Assembly: GCA_023388935.1 (NCBI GenBank)
Contig: JAEWFG010000162.1
Location: 1 to 63,702, forward strand
Length of the DNA: 63,702 nt
Reading direction: 5' to 3'
DNA from: Pseudomonadota bacterium
GTDB lineage: Bacteria > Pseudomonadota > Alphaproteobacteria > Rhizobiales > Xanthobacteraceae
Both the position numbers and the translations under genes were made by a program. The notes under the pieces were generated by a model. It ran no database searches and was not told the DNA's origin. It worked only from the letters and a program-made list of their open reading frames with translations. Of this stretch, positions 42,183 through 50,878 are shown in pieces. Position 1 is the stretch's first letter. Each line of letters starts with the position of its first letter.

Positions 42183-42218
42183 GGTCCCGGCGCGAAGCTT
42201 GCCGGGACCTTTGCTTTT
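42183..42218 (+). terminator. Intrinsic terminator after ftsZ
   Basis: GGTCCCGGC (42183-42191) and GCCGGGACC (42201-42209) form a perfect 9-bp stem with loop GCGAAGCTT, followed by TTTGCTTTTG. This is the strongest terminator in the window and separates ftsZ from lpxC. Confidence 0.9.
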
Positions 42219-42513
42219 GTACCGAGGATGCCCGGATTTTTGGGTTAAGTAGCTGATTTTAAATAATTAATTACGTAATCGGCGATTCAGTAAAACTACC
42301 GAAAGCGGTCCCGAACCTCGGCGTAATTTGGTTAAGCCTTGTCGCGAATACGGCAGGTTTGGGGTAACAATCGGTAAAAAAGCGTGAGTTGGCGCTGTTT
42401 GAGGCAGTGACTATGGTTTGGTGTGACTTGGGGATACGGATTCGCGGTGGGCGGCATTGGCCGGCCAAGTGGGTGCAGTATAAGTCGCAGTGGTCGTAGT
42501 GGGGCGGTTCCTG
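42219..42513. other. AT-rich lpxC upstream region
   Basis: A 295-base stretch, unusually AT-rich for this window (for example TTTTAAATAATTAATTACG at 42257-42275), with a 10-base palindrome ATTACGTAAT (42270-42279). Several TTAA/GGTAA motifs occur. I see no gene; it should contain the lpxC promoter. Confidence 0.6.
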
Positions 42514-43476
42514 ATGAAATTTAGCCGGCAAACAACGCTTCGTGCGCAAGCCTCTGTGGCAGGCGTAGGCGTTCACTCCGGTCTTCCCGTCACTCTCACG
42601 CTTGGGCCTGCGCCTGTCGACGCAGGCTTTATCTTTGTCCGCAGTGGTCTCGAGGGAAGTGACCGCGAAGTTCAGGCGACCGCCGAGCAGGTGATCGCGA
42701 CCGACTTCGCCACCGTCCTCGGCGATCGCGACGGCCCGCTGGTCTCCACTGCGGAGCACGTGCTTGCTGCGCTGCGCGGCATGGGCGTCGACAACGCCAC
42801 CATCGAGATCGACGGGCCCGAAGTGCCGATCATGGACGGCAGCGCTGCGGCCTTCATTGCGGCGATCGATCAGGCTGGCATCGTCAGCCAGCCGGCGCAA
42901 CGCCGCTTCATTCAGGTCTTGAAGCCGGTCTCGGTCGAGATCGGTGATTCCTTCGGCGAGATCCGGCCCTACGCCAACGGGTTCCGCGCCGAGGTCGAGA
43001 TTGATTTCACCAATCCCGTCATCGGCCAGCAGACCTACGGCTTCGACCTCAGCGTGGAACGCTTCCGCCGCGAAGTCGGTCGTGCCCGGACTTTTGGTCT
43101 GATGTGCGACGTCGCGCGGCTCTGGAGCGCGGGCTACGCACTAGGCGCCTCCTTCGACAATACCGTCGTGTTCGACGACGAGCGGCTGCTCAACACCGAA
43201 GGCCTGCGCTACGCCGACGAATGTGCTCGCCACAAGGTGCTGGATGTGATTGGCGACCTCGCGCTGGCCGGCCTGCCGCTGCTTGGCGCCTACCGCTCGG
43301 TGCGTGGCGGCCACAAGCTCAACCACGCTGTCCTGACCGCGCTGCTGGCCGACCGTACCGCCTGGCGGGTGGTCGAGGGCGAGGCGGTCCGCCGCACCAC
43401 GCGTCCCGTGGGCGAAGTCGGTCGCGGTATCGTCGGCGGCCGGATCGCCGCGGCCTATGGGCCGGACGTGTCCTGA
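42514..43476 (+). CDS. lpxC: UDP-3-O-acyl-N-acetylglucosamine deacetylase
   Basis: 320 residues from ATG at 42514 (MKFSRQTTLRAQASVAGVGV). Zinc ligand His in TAEHVLAAL, the second His/Asp set in ADECARHKVLDVIGDLAL, the catalytic His in RGGHKLNHAVLTALL, and the loop DNATIEIDGPEVPIMDGSAA. It commits UDP-acyl-GlcNAc to lipid A synthesis. Placement after ftsZ is typical for proteobacteria. Confidence 0.96.
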   Translation: MKFSRQTTLRAQASVAGVGVHSGLPVTLTLGPAPVDAGFIFVRSGLEGSDREVQATAEQVIATDFATVLGDRDGPLVSTAEHVLAALRGMGVDNATIEIDGPEVPIMDGSAAAFIAAIDQAGIVSQPAQRRFIQVLKPVSVEIGDSFGEIRPYANGFRAEVEIDFTNPVIGQQTYGFDLSVERFRREVGRARTFGLMCDVARLWSAGYALGASFDNTVVFDDERLLNTEGLRYADECARHKVLDVIGDLALAGLPLLGAYRSVRGGHKLNHAVLTALLADRTAWRVVEGEAVRRTTRPVGEVGRGIVGGRIAAAYGPDVS

Positions 43477-43734
43477 CAGACCTGTTGTCGCAGGCGTTGG
43501 TCGCGACTGACCCCGGGAAAATCCTGGTAACCATGATCCGCTAGCATTGCGGCAAGTTCGCCTTAATCCGGGCGGAATGCCTGCCTACCCGGTGGGTTAA
43601 GGATCGTTTTTCGGCTACACCGGCGTGGTCGCATGGCAGGCACCACGGTCACATCTAGCGCCCATGACGGGTTCATGGGTTGGCGGGCACCGCATCACAG
43701 GGCGTCAGGTCTTGAACTCATATCGGCACAGCGT

Positions 43735-44619
43735 ATGACGCGCGGATCTCTTTCGGTTTCGCCAAGGGCTTCGATCGGTGCCCGTGGGCTGCTTCAGGCG
43801 GCCACTTTCATCATGCTTGCGCTGCCGCTCGCCGGTTGCGGCACCGGCGCGCTCTGGGACAAGTTCACCGCCAAGGACGACACCTTCGTCGAGGAGCCCG
43901 CCGACAAGATCTACAATGAGGGCCTGTACCTCATGAACGAGAAGAAGGACATGAAGGCGGCGAACAAGAAGTTCGAGGAGGTCGACCGCCAGCATCCTTA
44001 TTCCGACTGGGCCCGCAAATCACTGCTGATGTCGGCCTATGCGTCCTATCAGGGCGGCGACTATGACGGCTGCATCGGCGCCGCCACCCGCTACGTCACG
44101 CTGCATCCCGGCAGTCCGGATGCGGCCTATGCGCAATATCTGATCGCGGCCTCCCACTACGACCAGATCCCGGACATCAGCCGCGACCAGAGCCGCACCG
44201 AGAAGGCGATTGCCGCGCTGGAAGAGGTGGTGCGCAAATATCCGAACTCGGAATATGCGACCTCCGCCAAGGCCAAGATCGAGGGCGGGCGCGACCAACT
44301 CGCCGGCAAGGAAATGAACGTCGGCCGCTATTACGCGCAGAAGCGCGACTACACGGCGGCGATCAACCGCTACAAGACCGTCGTCACGCAGTACCAGACC
44401 ACGCGCCATGTCGAGGAAGCTCTGTTCCGGCTTACCGAGGCCTATATGGCGATCGGCATCGTCGGCGAGGCCCAGACCGCCGCTGCCGTGCTCGGTCACA
44501 ATTTTCCTGACAGCCGCTGGTACAAAGACGCCTATAATCTTGTAAAGTCCGGCGGTCTCGAGCCGAACGAGAATCAGGGGTCTTGGATCAGCCGGACCTT
44601 CAAGAAGATAGGCCTTTGA
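43735..44619 (+). CDS. bamD: Outer membrane protein assembly factor BamD
   Basis: 294 residues from ATG at 43735; signal ends in the lipobox LPLAGC (Cys35). TPR-like repeats follow: NEGLYLMNEKKDMKAANKKF, DWARKSLLMSAYASYQGGDY, HYDQIPDISRDQSRTEKAIAAL and VGRYYAQKRDYTAAINRYKT, all in the BamD/ComL pattern. It is the essential lipoprotein partner of BamA. Six bases before recN, suggesting co-transcription. Confidence 0.95.
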   Translation: MTRGSLSVSPRASIGARGLLQAATFIMLALPLAGCGTGALWDKFTAKDDTFVEEPADKIYNEGLYLMNEKKDMKAANKKFEEVDRQHPYSDWARKSLLMSAYASYQGGDYDGCIGAATRYVTLHPGSPDAAYAQYLIAASHYDQIPDISRDQSRTEKAIAALEEVVRKYPNSEYATSAKAKIEGGRDQLAGKEMNVGRYYAQKRDYTAAINRYKTVVTQYQTTRHVEEALFRLTEAYMAIGIVGEAQTAAAVLGHNFPDSRWYKDAYNLVKSGGLEPNENQGSWISRTFKKIGL

Positions 44620-44625
44620 ACTCTC

Positions 44626-46299
44626 ATGCTGGCGCGTCTGTCGATCCGTGACATCGTCCTGATCGAACGGCTCGATATCGAATTCGCCACCGGGCTTGCG
44701 GTTTTGACCGGCGAGACCGGTTCGGGCAAATCCATCCTGCTCGATGCCTTTGCGCTGGCGCTCGGCGGCCGCGGCGACGCCGGCCTCGTGCGCCACGGCG
44801 CGGAGCAGGGGCAGGTCACCGCCGTGTTCGATATCCCCAAGAATCACCCCGCAGCAAAAATCCTCGCCGAGAACGGCTTGGAGGATACCGGCGAGATGAT
44901 TCTCCGCCGGGTGCAGCTCGCCGACGGTCGCACCCGCGCCTTCATCAACGACCAGTCGATCAGCGTGCAGACCCTGAAGGCGGTCGGCGCCGCCTTGGTC
45001 GAGATCCACGGCCAGCATGACGAGCGCGCGCTTGTCGATGCCGCCACTCACCGCCGCCTGCTCGACGCCTTTGCCGGCCTCGAAAAGGACGTCACCGCGG
45101 TTGAGGCGCTCTGGGATGCGCGCCGCACCGCCAACACTGCGCTGGAAGAGCATCGCGCCAGCATGGAGCGCGCCGCGCGCGAGGCGGATTACCTGCGCCA
45201 CGCCTCCGACGAATTGAAGCAGCTCGCGCCCAAGGACGGCGAGGAGACCTCGCTGGCGTCCCGACGCACCACCATGATGCAGGGCGAGAAGATCGCCTCC
45301 GACCTGCGCGAGGCCCAGGAGGCGGTCGGCGGCAACCACTCCCCGGTCGCGGCGCTGTCGGCGGCGGTGCGCCGGCTGGAGCGCCGCGGCGTCAACTCGC
45401 CTGCGCTGGTCGAGCCGGCCGTGAAGGCGATCGACGCCGCCATCAACGCGCTGGAGGAAGCCGACCAGCATCTCCAGGCGGCACTCGCCGCAACCGACTT
45501 CGATCCGGCAGAGCTCGAACGCATCGAGGAGCGGCTGTTCAGTTTGCGCGCCGCCTCGCGCAAATATTCGACGCCTGTGGATGGGCTCGCTGCGCTTGCC
45601 GCCAGATATGCCGCCGACGTCGTGCTGATCGATGCCGGTGCCTCGCGGTTGAAAAAGCTGGAGCAGGCCGCGATCGAGGCCGATGCGCGCTATGCCGACG
45701 CCGCCAAGAAACTGTCGATGGCACGGCAGAAATCGGCGGAAAAGCTCAACAAGGCCGTCAATGCCGAGCTCGCGCCGCTCAAGCTGGAACGCGCCAGGTT
45801 CATGACCCAGGTGGAAACCGACGAGGCGGCTCCGGGGCCGCAAGGCTTCGATCGCGTCGAGTTCTGGGTGCAGACCAACCCGGGCACCAAGCCGGGCCCG
45901 CTGATGAAGGTCGCCTCCGGCGGCGAGCTCTCGCGCTTCCTCCTGGCCCTGAAGGTCGTGCTGTCAGACCGTGGCTCAGCGCCAACCCTGGTGTTCGACG
46001 AAATCGACACCGGCGTGGGCGGCGCGGTCGCTGACGCCATCGGTGGGCGCCTGGCGCGCCTTGCCGGCAAGGTCCAGGTGATGGCCGTGACCCACGCCCC
46101 GCAGGTCGCCGCGCGGGCCGGCCAGCATTTGCTGATCTCCAAGGACGCCCTCGACAAGGGCAAGCGCGTCGCCACCCGCGTCAACGCACTCGCCGCCGAT
46201 CACCGGCGCGAGGAGATCGCGCGGATGCTCGCCGGCGCCGAAATCACGGCCGAGGCGAGGGCGGCTGCGGAACGGCTGCTCAAGGCGGCGACGGCTTAA
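44626..46299 (+). CDS. recN: DNA repair protein RecN
   Basis: 557 residues, SMC-like. Walker A GETGSGKS (29-36) in LTGETGSGKSILLDAFALAL, long central coiled coil with QLVEIHGQHDERALVD-type motif (read here from VEIHGQHDERALVDA), and C-terminal ABC signature ASGGELSRFLLALK with Walker B TLVFDEIDTGVGG. It aids double-strand break repair by recombination. The recN-bamD-ligA order is common in alphaproteobacteria. Confidence 0.96.
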   Translation: MLARLSIRDIVLIERLDIEFATGLAVLTGETGSGKSILLDAFALALGGRGDAGLVRHGAEQGQVTAVFDIPKNHPAAKILAENGLEDTGEMILRRVQLADGRTRAFINDQSISVQTLKAVGAALVEIHGQHDERALVDAATHRRLLDAFAGLEKDVTAVEALWDARRTANTALEEHRASMERAAREADYLRHASDELKQLAPKDGEETSLASRRTTMMQGEKIASDLREAQEAVGGNHSPVAALSAAVRRLERRGVNSPALVEPAVKAIDAAINALEEADQHLQAALAATDFDPAELERIEERLFSLRAASRKYSTPVDGLAALAARYAADVVLIDAGASRLKKLEQAAIEADARYADAAKKLSMARQKSAEKLNKAVNAELAPLKLERARFMTQVETDEAAPGPQGFDRVEFWVQTNPGTKPGPLMKVASGGELSRFLLALKVVLSDRGSAPTLVFDEIDTGVGGAVADAIGGRLARLAGKVQVMAVTHAPQVAARAGQHLLISKDALDKGKRVATRVNALAADHRREEIARMLAGAEITAEARAAAERLLKAATA

Positions 46300-46306
46300 G
46301 GCTTGC

Positions 46307-46341
46307 GTGTCCCGGACGCGCGCAGCATCCGGGGCACAAGA
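46307..46341. repeat. Minimal copy of dispersed family 4
   Basis: GTGTCCCGGACGCGCGCAGC, then ATCCGGGGCACAAGAC: only the two outer arms of the element, forming a short hairpin between recN and ligA. The inner region found in the copies at 31237 and 61620 is missing. Confidence 0.75.
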
Positions 46342-46389
46342 CCTTCACACTCCTTTACCGTCGCGCCGCGTCTGTCGTATTCAAGCCCC

Positions 46390-48543
46390 ATGGCAAGAGC
46401 AGCAAAATCCACAACCAAGCCGCTTCGCGACGTCGCCGACCTTACCAAGGCGCAGGCCAAGGTCGAGCACATGCGGCTGGCGCTCGAACTCGAAGGTCAC
46501 GACAAGCGTTACTATCAGGATGACGCGCCCACCGTCACCGATGCCGAATATGACGCGCTGCGCCAGCGCTTCAACGCGATCGAAAAACGCTTTCCTGAAT
46601 TCGTCAGCGCGGAATCGCCCTCGCAGAAGGTTGGCGCGGCGCCGTCGGGGCGTTTCAAGAAGGTCCGGCATTCGGTCCCGATGCTGTCTCTCGACAACGC
46701 CTTTGCCGAAGAGGACGTGCGCGACTTCGTCGGCCGCATCGTGCGATTCCTGAAGCTCGACGATGATAAGGTCGATTTCTCCGCCGAGCCGAAGATCGAT
46801 GGCCTCTCGATGTCGCTGCGCTACGAGGGCGGCGAACTCGTCACCGCGGCGACGCGCGGCGACGGCGCGGAAGGCGAGGACGTCACCGCCAACATCCGCA
46901 CGCTCGAAGACGTGCCGCAGAAGCTGAAGGGCCGTAACGTCCCCGACATCTGCGAGGTGCGTGGCGAGGTCTACATGACCAAGAAGGCGTTCCTCGCGCT
47001 GAACGAGCGGCAGAAGGCGGCCGGCGATACCATCTTTGCCAATCCGCGCAACTCGGCCGCGGGTTCGCTCCGGCAGAAGGATCCGACCATCACCGCCTCG
47101 CGCCCGCTGGGCTTCTTCGCCTATGCGTGGGGCGAGATGAGCGCGATGCCCGAGGGCACGCAGAGCGGCATGATCCACTGGTTCGAGCGCTGCGGTTTCA
47201 AGACCAATCCGCTGACCAGGCTCTGTCATTCCGTCGAGGAGTTGCTCGCGTTTCATCATTCAATCGAGGAGCAGCGCGCAAAACTCGACTACGATATCGA
47301 CGGTGTCGTCTACAAGGTTGACCGCCTCGACTGGCAGGAGCGGCTCGGCTTCGTCTCGCGCACGCCGCGCTGGGCCATCGCGCACAAGTTTCCGGCCGAG
47401 CGCGCCATGACGGTGCTGCGCGACATCGAGATCCAGGTTGGCCGCACCGGGTCGTTCACGCCGGTCGGCAAGCTCGAACCGGTCGGCGTCGGCGGCGTAA
47501 TCGTACAGAACGTGACGCTGCACAATGAGGACTACATCAAGGGCATCGGCAACAAGGGCGAGGTGCTGCGCGAGGGTCGCGATATCCGGATCGGCGACAC
47601 CGTCGTGATCCAGCGTGCCGGCGACGTCATCCCGCAGGTGGTCGACGTCGTCATCAACAAGCGGCCTGGAAGCGCCAGGGAATTCCACTTCCCGAAGAAA
47701 TGCCCGTGCCCGCTGCACACCGATGTCACGCGCGAGGAGACGGCGGCAGGCGAAGAGGGCTCGCGCGCCCGCTGCACCGGCGAGTTCGCCTGCCCCTATC
47801 AGAAGATCGAGCACCTCAAGCTGTTCGTGTCGCGGCGGGCGTTCGACATCGATGGGTTAGGGGAGAAGCAGCTCCAGTATTTCTTCGACGAAGGATGGGT
47901 GAAGGAGCCCGCCGACATCTTCACGCTGGAGAAGCGCAATTCGAAGCTCAAGCTCGAGGAGATCGAGGGCTACGGCGCCACCTCGGTGCGCAATCTGTTC
48001 GGCGCGATCGAGAGCCGGCGCAGGATCGCACTGGAGCGCTTCGTCTATGCGCTCGGCATGCGTCATGTCGGCGAGACCACGGCGCTGGCGCTGGCGCGCG
48101 GTTACGGTTCCTGGGATGCTTTCCACGATGCCTGTCTCAAGGTCGCCAAGGGCGACGAGGAGGCGATGGCGGAGATGGACGCGCTGGACCAGATCGGCGA
48201 CACCGTGATCAAGAGCATCGCCGACTATTTCGGCGAGAGCCACAATCGCGGAATCGTCGAGCGGCTGACGAAGGAAGTCGAGATCATCGACGCCGAGAAG
48301 CCGAAGAGCAACTCGGCCGTCGCCGGCAAGACGGTCGTGTTCACGGGCTCGCTCGAAAAGATGACGCGCGACGAGGCCAAGGCGACAGCGGAGCGGCTGG
48401 GCGCGAAGGTGTCGGGCTCGGTATCGAAGAAGACCGATCTCGTGGTCGCCGGCCCCGGCGCAGGCTCAAAGCTCGCGGAAGCCAACAAGCACGGCGTCAA
48501 GGTACTGACCGAAGACGAGTGGCTGAAGCTGATCGGGGAGTGA
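46390..48543 (+). CDS. ligA: NAD-dependent DNA ligase
   Basis: 717 residues from ATG at 46390 (MARAAKSTTKPLRDVADLTK); the upstream extension contains the family 4 repeat. Domain Ia NAD site (YYQDDAPTVTDAEYDAL), adenylated Lys in EPKIDGLSMSLRY (K135), OB domain, four-Cys zinc finger (CPCPLH and CTGEFACPY), helix-hairpin-helix part, and C-terminal BRCT domain (AGKTVVFTGSLEKMTRDEAK). It seals nicks during replication and repair. Confidence 0.97.
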   Translation: MARAAKSTTKPLRDVADLTKAQAKVEHMRLALELEGHDKRYYQDDAPTVTDAEYDALRQRFNAIEKRFPEFVSAESPSQKVGAAPSGRFKKVRHSVPMLSLDNAFAEEDVRDFVGRIVRFLKLDDDKVDFSAEPKIDGLSMSLRYEGGELVTAATRGDGAEGEDVTANIRTLEDVPQKLKGRNVPDICEVRGEVYMTKKAFLALNERQKAAGDTIFANPRNSAAGSLRQKDPTITASRPLGFFAYAWGEMSAMPEGTQSGMIHWFERCGFKTNPLTRLCHSVEELLAFHHSIEEQRAKLDYDIDGVVYKVDRLDWQERLGFVSRTPRWAIAHKFPAERAMTVLRDIEIQVGRTGSFTPVGKLEPVGVGGVIVQNVTLHNEDYIKGIGNKGEVLREGRDIRIGDTVVIQRAGDVIPQVVDVVINKRPGSAREFHFPKKCPCPLHTDVTREETAAGEEGSRARCTGEFACPYQKIEHLKLFVSRRAFDIDGLGEKQLQYFFDEGWVKEPADIFTLEKRNSKLKLEEIEGYGATSVRNLFGAIESRRRIALERFVYALGMRHVGETTALALARGYGSWDAFHDACLKVAKGDEEAMAEMDALDQIGDTVIKSIADYFGESHNRGIVERLTKEVEIIDAEKPKSNSAVAGKTVVFTGSLEKMTRDEAKATAERLGAKVSGSVSKKTDLVVAGPGAGSKLAEANKHGVKVLTEDEWLKLIGE

Positions 48544-48648
48544 GGCGCGGCGGCAACGTTGGTCACGGTCGACATGTGCATAAACCATGGCACCGCCGCG
48601 GACCGAAGCGACTTGCTCCGCGGCGATGACGGCTCATGCAAGACGATC

Positions 48649-49158
48649 CTACTCGTCGTAATCTTCGGATTCCATACGATGTTCAATCGCATCCCGTATC
48701 CCGGCCATGGCCGCGTAGCTCGCGAAGGCCATCCTCTTCTTCTGATCCGGGCTTAGCGTTTTATAGAGCGGCTCCCAGGCGTCGGCGATCTTCTTGAGGT
48801 CGGCCGCGCGTTGATTCAGTCTCTCCGCTCGACGTTGCATGAGTTCGATCGGATTATGTTCGATGGCCTCCATTGGGCTGCTATCGCGCAGTTCCGCCAC
48901 TCGTTCCATCCGGGCTTGCCGATTCTTTGCTCTCGCGCGGATGGCGTCCTCGACGGGCGGCCAAAGTTTTTCCTGGTCCGGCGTCATCTGCAAGGCCGCC
49001 TTGATTACGCCGATACGCGCATCTGTCAGGGCTTTCAGGTCGGCGGCGCTGGGATGCCTCATTCCTACGGTGGTGGAAGACTTGTCTTCTGCGTAGGCAG
49101 GGAGTGACGCAAGTATGAGAACTGCAGTCGCTGCAACGGCTGTTTTCGTAAGGATCAT
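48649..49158 (-). CDS. Spy/CpxP-like periplasmic protein with LTXXQ motifs
   Basis: 169 residues from ATG at 49158, which has an AGGAGG site directly upstream; the start at 49215 is rejected. Signal peptide MILTKTAVAATAVLILASLP with cleavage after AYA. Two LTPDQ-type motifs (LQMTPDQEKLW and LSPDQKKRM) in an all-helical, charged protein, as in Spy/CpxP chaperone-like envelope-stress proteins. Upstream lies a TTGAC-N4-GTCAA box. It is convergent with ligA. Confidence 0.8.
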   Translation of the reverse strand: MILTKTAVAATAVLILASLPAYAEDKSSTTVGMRHPSAADLKALTDARIGVIKAALQMTPDQEKLWPPVEDAIRARAKNRQARMERVAELRDSSPMEAIEHNPIELMQRRAERLNQRAADLKKIADAWEPLYKTLSPDQKKRMAFASYAAMAGIRDAIEHRMESEDYDE

Positions 49159-49222
49159 CGCGACCTCCTGGTCTCGAGTCATTCGCCCCCAGACAGAAGG
49201 GATCATAGGATCCACGGATGAC

Positions 49223-49236
49223 TTGACCTACGTCAA
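49223..49236. promoter_or_regulatory. FixK/FNR-type box TTGAC-CTAC-GTCAA
   Basis: A perfect palindrome fitting TTGA-N6-TCAA, 65-78 bases upstream of the Spy-like start (minus strand). In Bradyrhizobium FixK2 and FNR-like regulators bind such boxes about 40 bases before the transcription start of micro-oxic genes. The position fits activation of the Spy-like gene. Confidence 0.6.
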
Positions 49237-49379
49237 GGAGGCGCTCACGCGTCGGTGAGTTCGGTCCGCTGACGTATGTGGGATGTCATGCAGATGTCAC
49301 GCCGCTGAAAGCCAAAATGGGAAATAAACAGGGTAGCGCCAGCCTCGCGCAGGGGAGAGGGGACGCCACCGGAGACGCC

Positions 49380-50660
49380 TCACATCATCCCGCTCTCTTC
49401 CTCCTCGGCCTGCTCGATCAAGGTCTCGCTCACCACGACCTCGCGGCGGGGGACGACGAAGATCATCGTGCAGGCGCAGAGCAGCGAGATGGCGAGGATC
49501 GCGGAGGTGAGTGGCAGCGTCGTGGCGGAGTGGCCGCCGAGATAGGCGCCGAATTGCGACATCAGCGCGCCGATACCTTGCTGGAGGAAGCCCATTGCGC
49601 CCGACGCGGTACCGGCGGCCTCGGGGCGGATGCTGATCGCGCCGGCAGCGGAATTCGCCATCACGAAGGCGTTGCCGGCCATCACGATCATCTGCGTGCC
49701 GAACAGCCAGGCGGGCGCCTCGTTCCAACCGGTGAAGCTCCACGTCAGGTTCAACAGGCTGCCGCAGAGTTGCAGGCCGAGCCCGAGCCAGATCAGTCGC
49801 TCCAGCGAGTGCCGCGGCGCAAAGCGCACGCAGAGCAGATTGCCGACGAGGTAGGCGAAGCCCGTCGTCGCGAACCAGGCGCCGTATTCGGCGCTGGTCC
49901 GGCCCATCTGCGTCACCACGATGTAGGGCCCGCCGCCGGCGAAAGTGAAGATGATCTGGGAAGCCAGCACCTGGCACATCACGTAACCGACGAAGGCGCG
50001 GTTTCGGATGAGAACGCCGACGTCGCCGCGAAAGCCGCTGCCGGCGGCGCGGGTGCGGCGCGTCTCGGGCAGCGCGACCGCGATGCCGGCCGCGACCATG
50101 ATCGCGCCGAAGGTGATGGCGTAGAAGATCGCGCGCCAGCCGAACGCGGTCTCGATCAGGCCGCCGGTCAGCGGCGAGAGCATCTGTCCGATCATCAGGG
50201 CCGCGACCACGAGGCTGATCATCGAGGCGACGCGGTCGCGCTCATAGATGTCGCGGATGATGGCGCGGCTCACCACCATGCCGGCGGCGCCGCCCAGAGC
50301 CTGGAAGAAACGTGCGGCGATCAGTTGCGGCAGGGATTGCGCGAAGATGCAGGCGACGCTGGCTGCCACCATCAGGGCGAGGCCCGCAAGCAGTACCGGC
50401 CGCCGCCCGAACCTGTCCGACAGCGGTCCCATGATGAGCTGCGACAGCGCGATGCCGACCATGTAGAGCGACACCGTCATCTGCGCGACCGAGATGTCAC
50501 TGCCGAAATTCGTCGCCAGCACCGGCAGCGCCGGAACCAGCATGTAGAGCGAGATCGGCGCGATCCCGGTCATGACGACCAGCAACAGCAGCACCAGGCG
50601 CGACGTCGCGAGGTTCTTGGTTGCCGCCGTTCCCGGCGGCTTGCTGATCATCCCGTGCAT
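49380..50660 (-). CDS. Bcr/CflA-type MFS multidrug transporter
   Basis: 426 residues from ATG at 50660 (MHGMISKPPGTAATKN); a further ATG is at 50651. Twelve membrane segments; MFS motif A-like GPLSDRFGRRPVLLAGL, the first-helix LYMLVPALPVLATNFG of the Bcr branch, and QALGGAAGMVVSRAIIRD. A proton-driven single-component drug exporter; substrate unknown. The C-terminus is acidic (EQAEEEESGMM). Confidence 0.88.
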   Translation of the reverse strand: MHGMISKPPGTAATKNLATSRLVLLLLVVMTGIAPISLYMLVPALPVLATNFGSDISVAQMTVSLYMVGIALSQLIMGPLSDRFGRRPVLLAGLALMVAASVACIFAQSLPQLIAARFFQALGGAAGMVVSRAIIRDIYERDRVASMISLVVAALMIGQMLSPLTGGLIETAFGWRAIFYAITFGAIMVAAGIAVALPETRRTRAAGSGFRGDVGVLIRNRAFVGYVMCQVLASQIIFTFAGGGPYIVVTQMGRTSAEYGAWFATTGFAYLVGNLLCVRFAPRHSLERLIWLGLGLQLCGSLLNLTWSFTGWNEAPAWLFGTQMIVMAGNAFVMANSAAGAISIRPEAAGTASGAMGFLQQGIGALMSQFGAYLGGHSATTLPLTSAILAISLLCACTMIFVVPRREVVVSETLIEQAEEEESGMM

Positions 50661-50878
50661 GCGTGTCCGTCTCTCGAAGTCGAATCCGACTGTAGCGTGC
50701 TCGCGCAAGGCGGATATCGGCATTTCGGAATGCGGCTATACGGATTCCGGGAGGGTGTGATGGGCGCACGCGTAGGGGGCGGAGAGTTACGGAGAGGTGG
50801 CGCGATGCGCCCCGAATTCTGCTGTCGTCGCCCGCCAAGGCGGGCGATCCTTGCGCAATCCGCGTAGCGCCATGCGCG

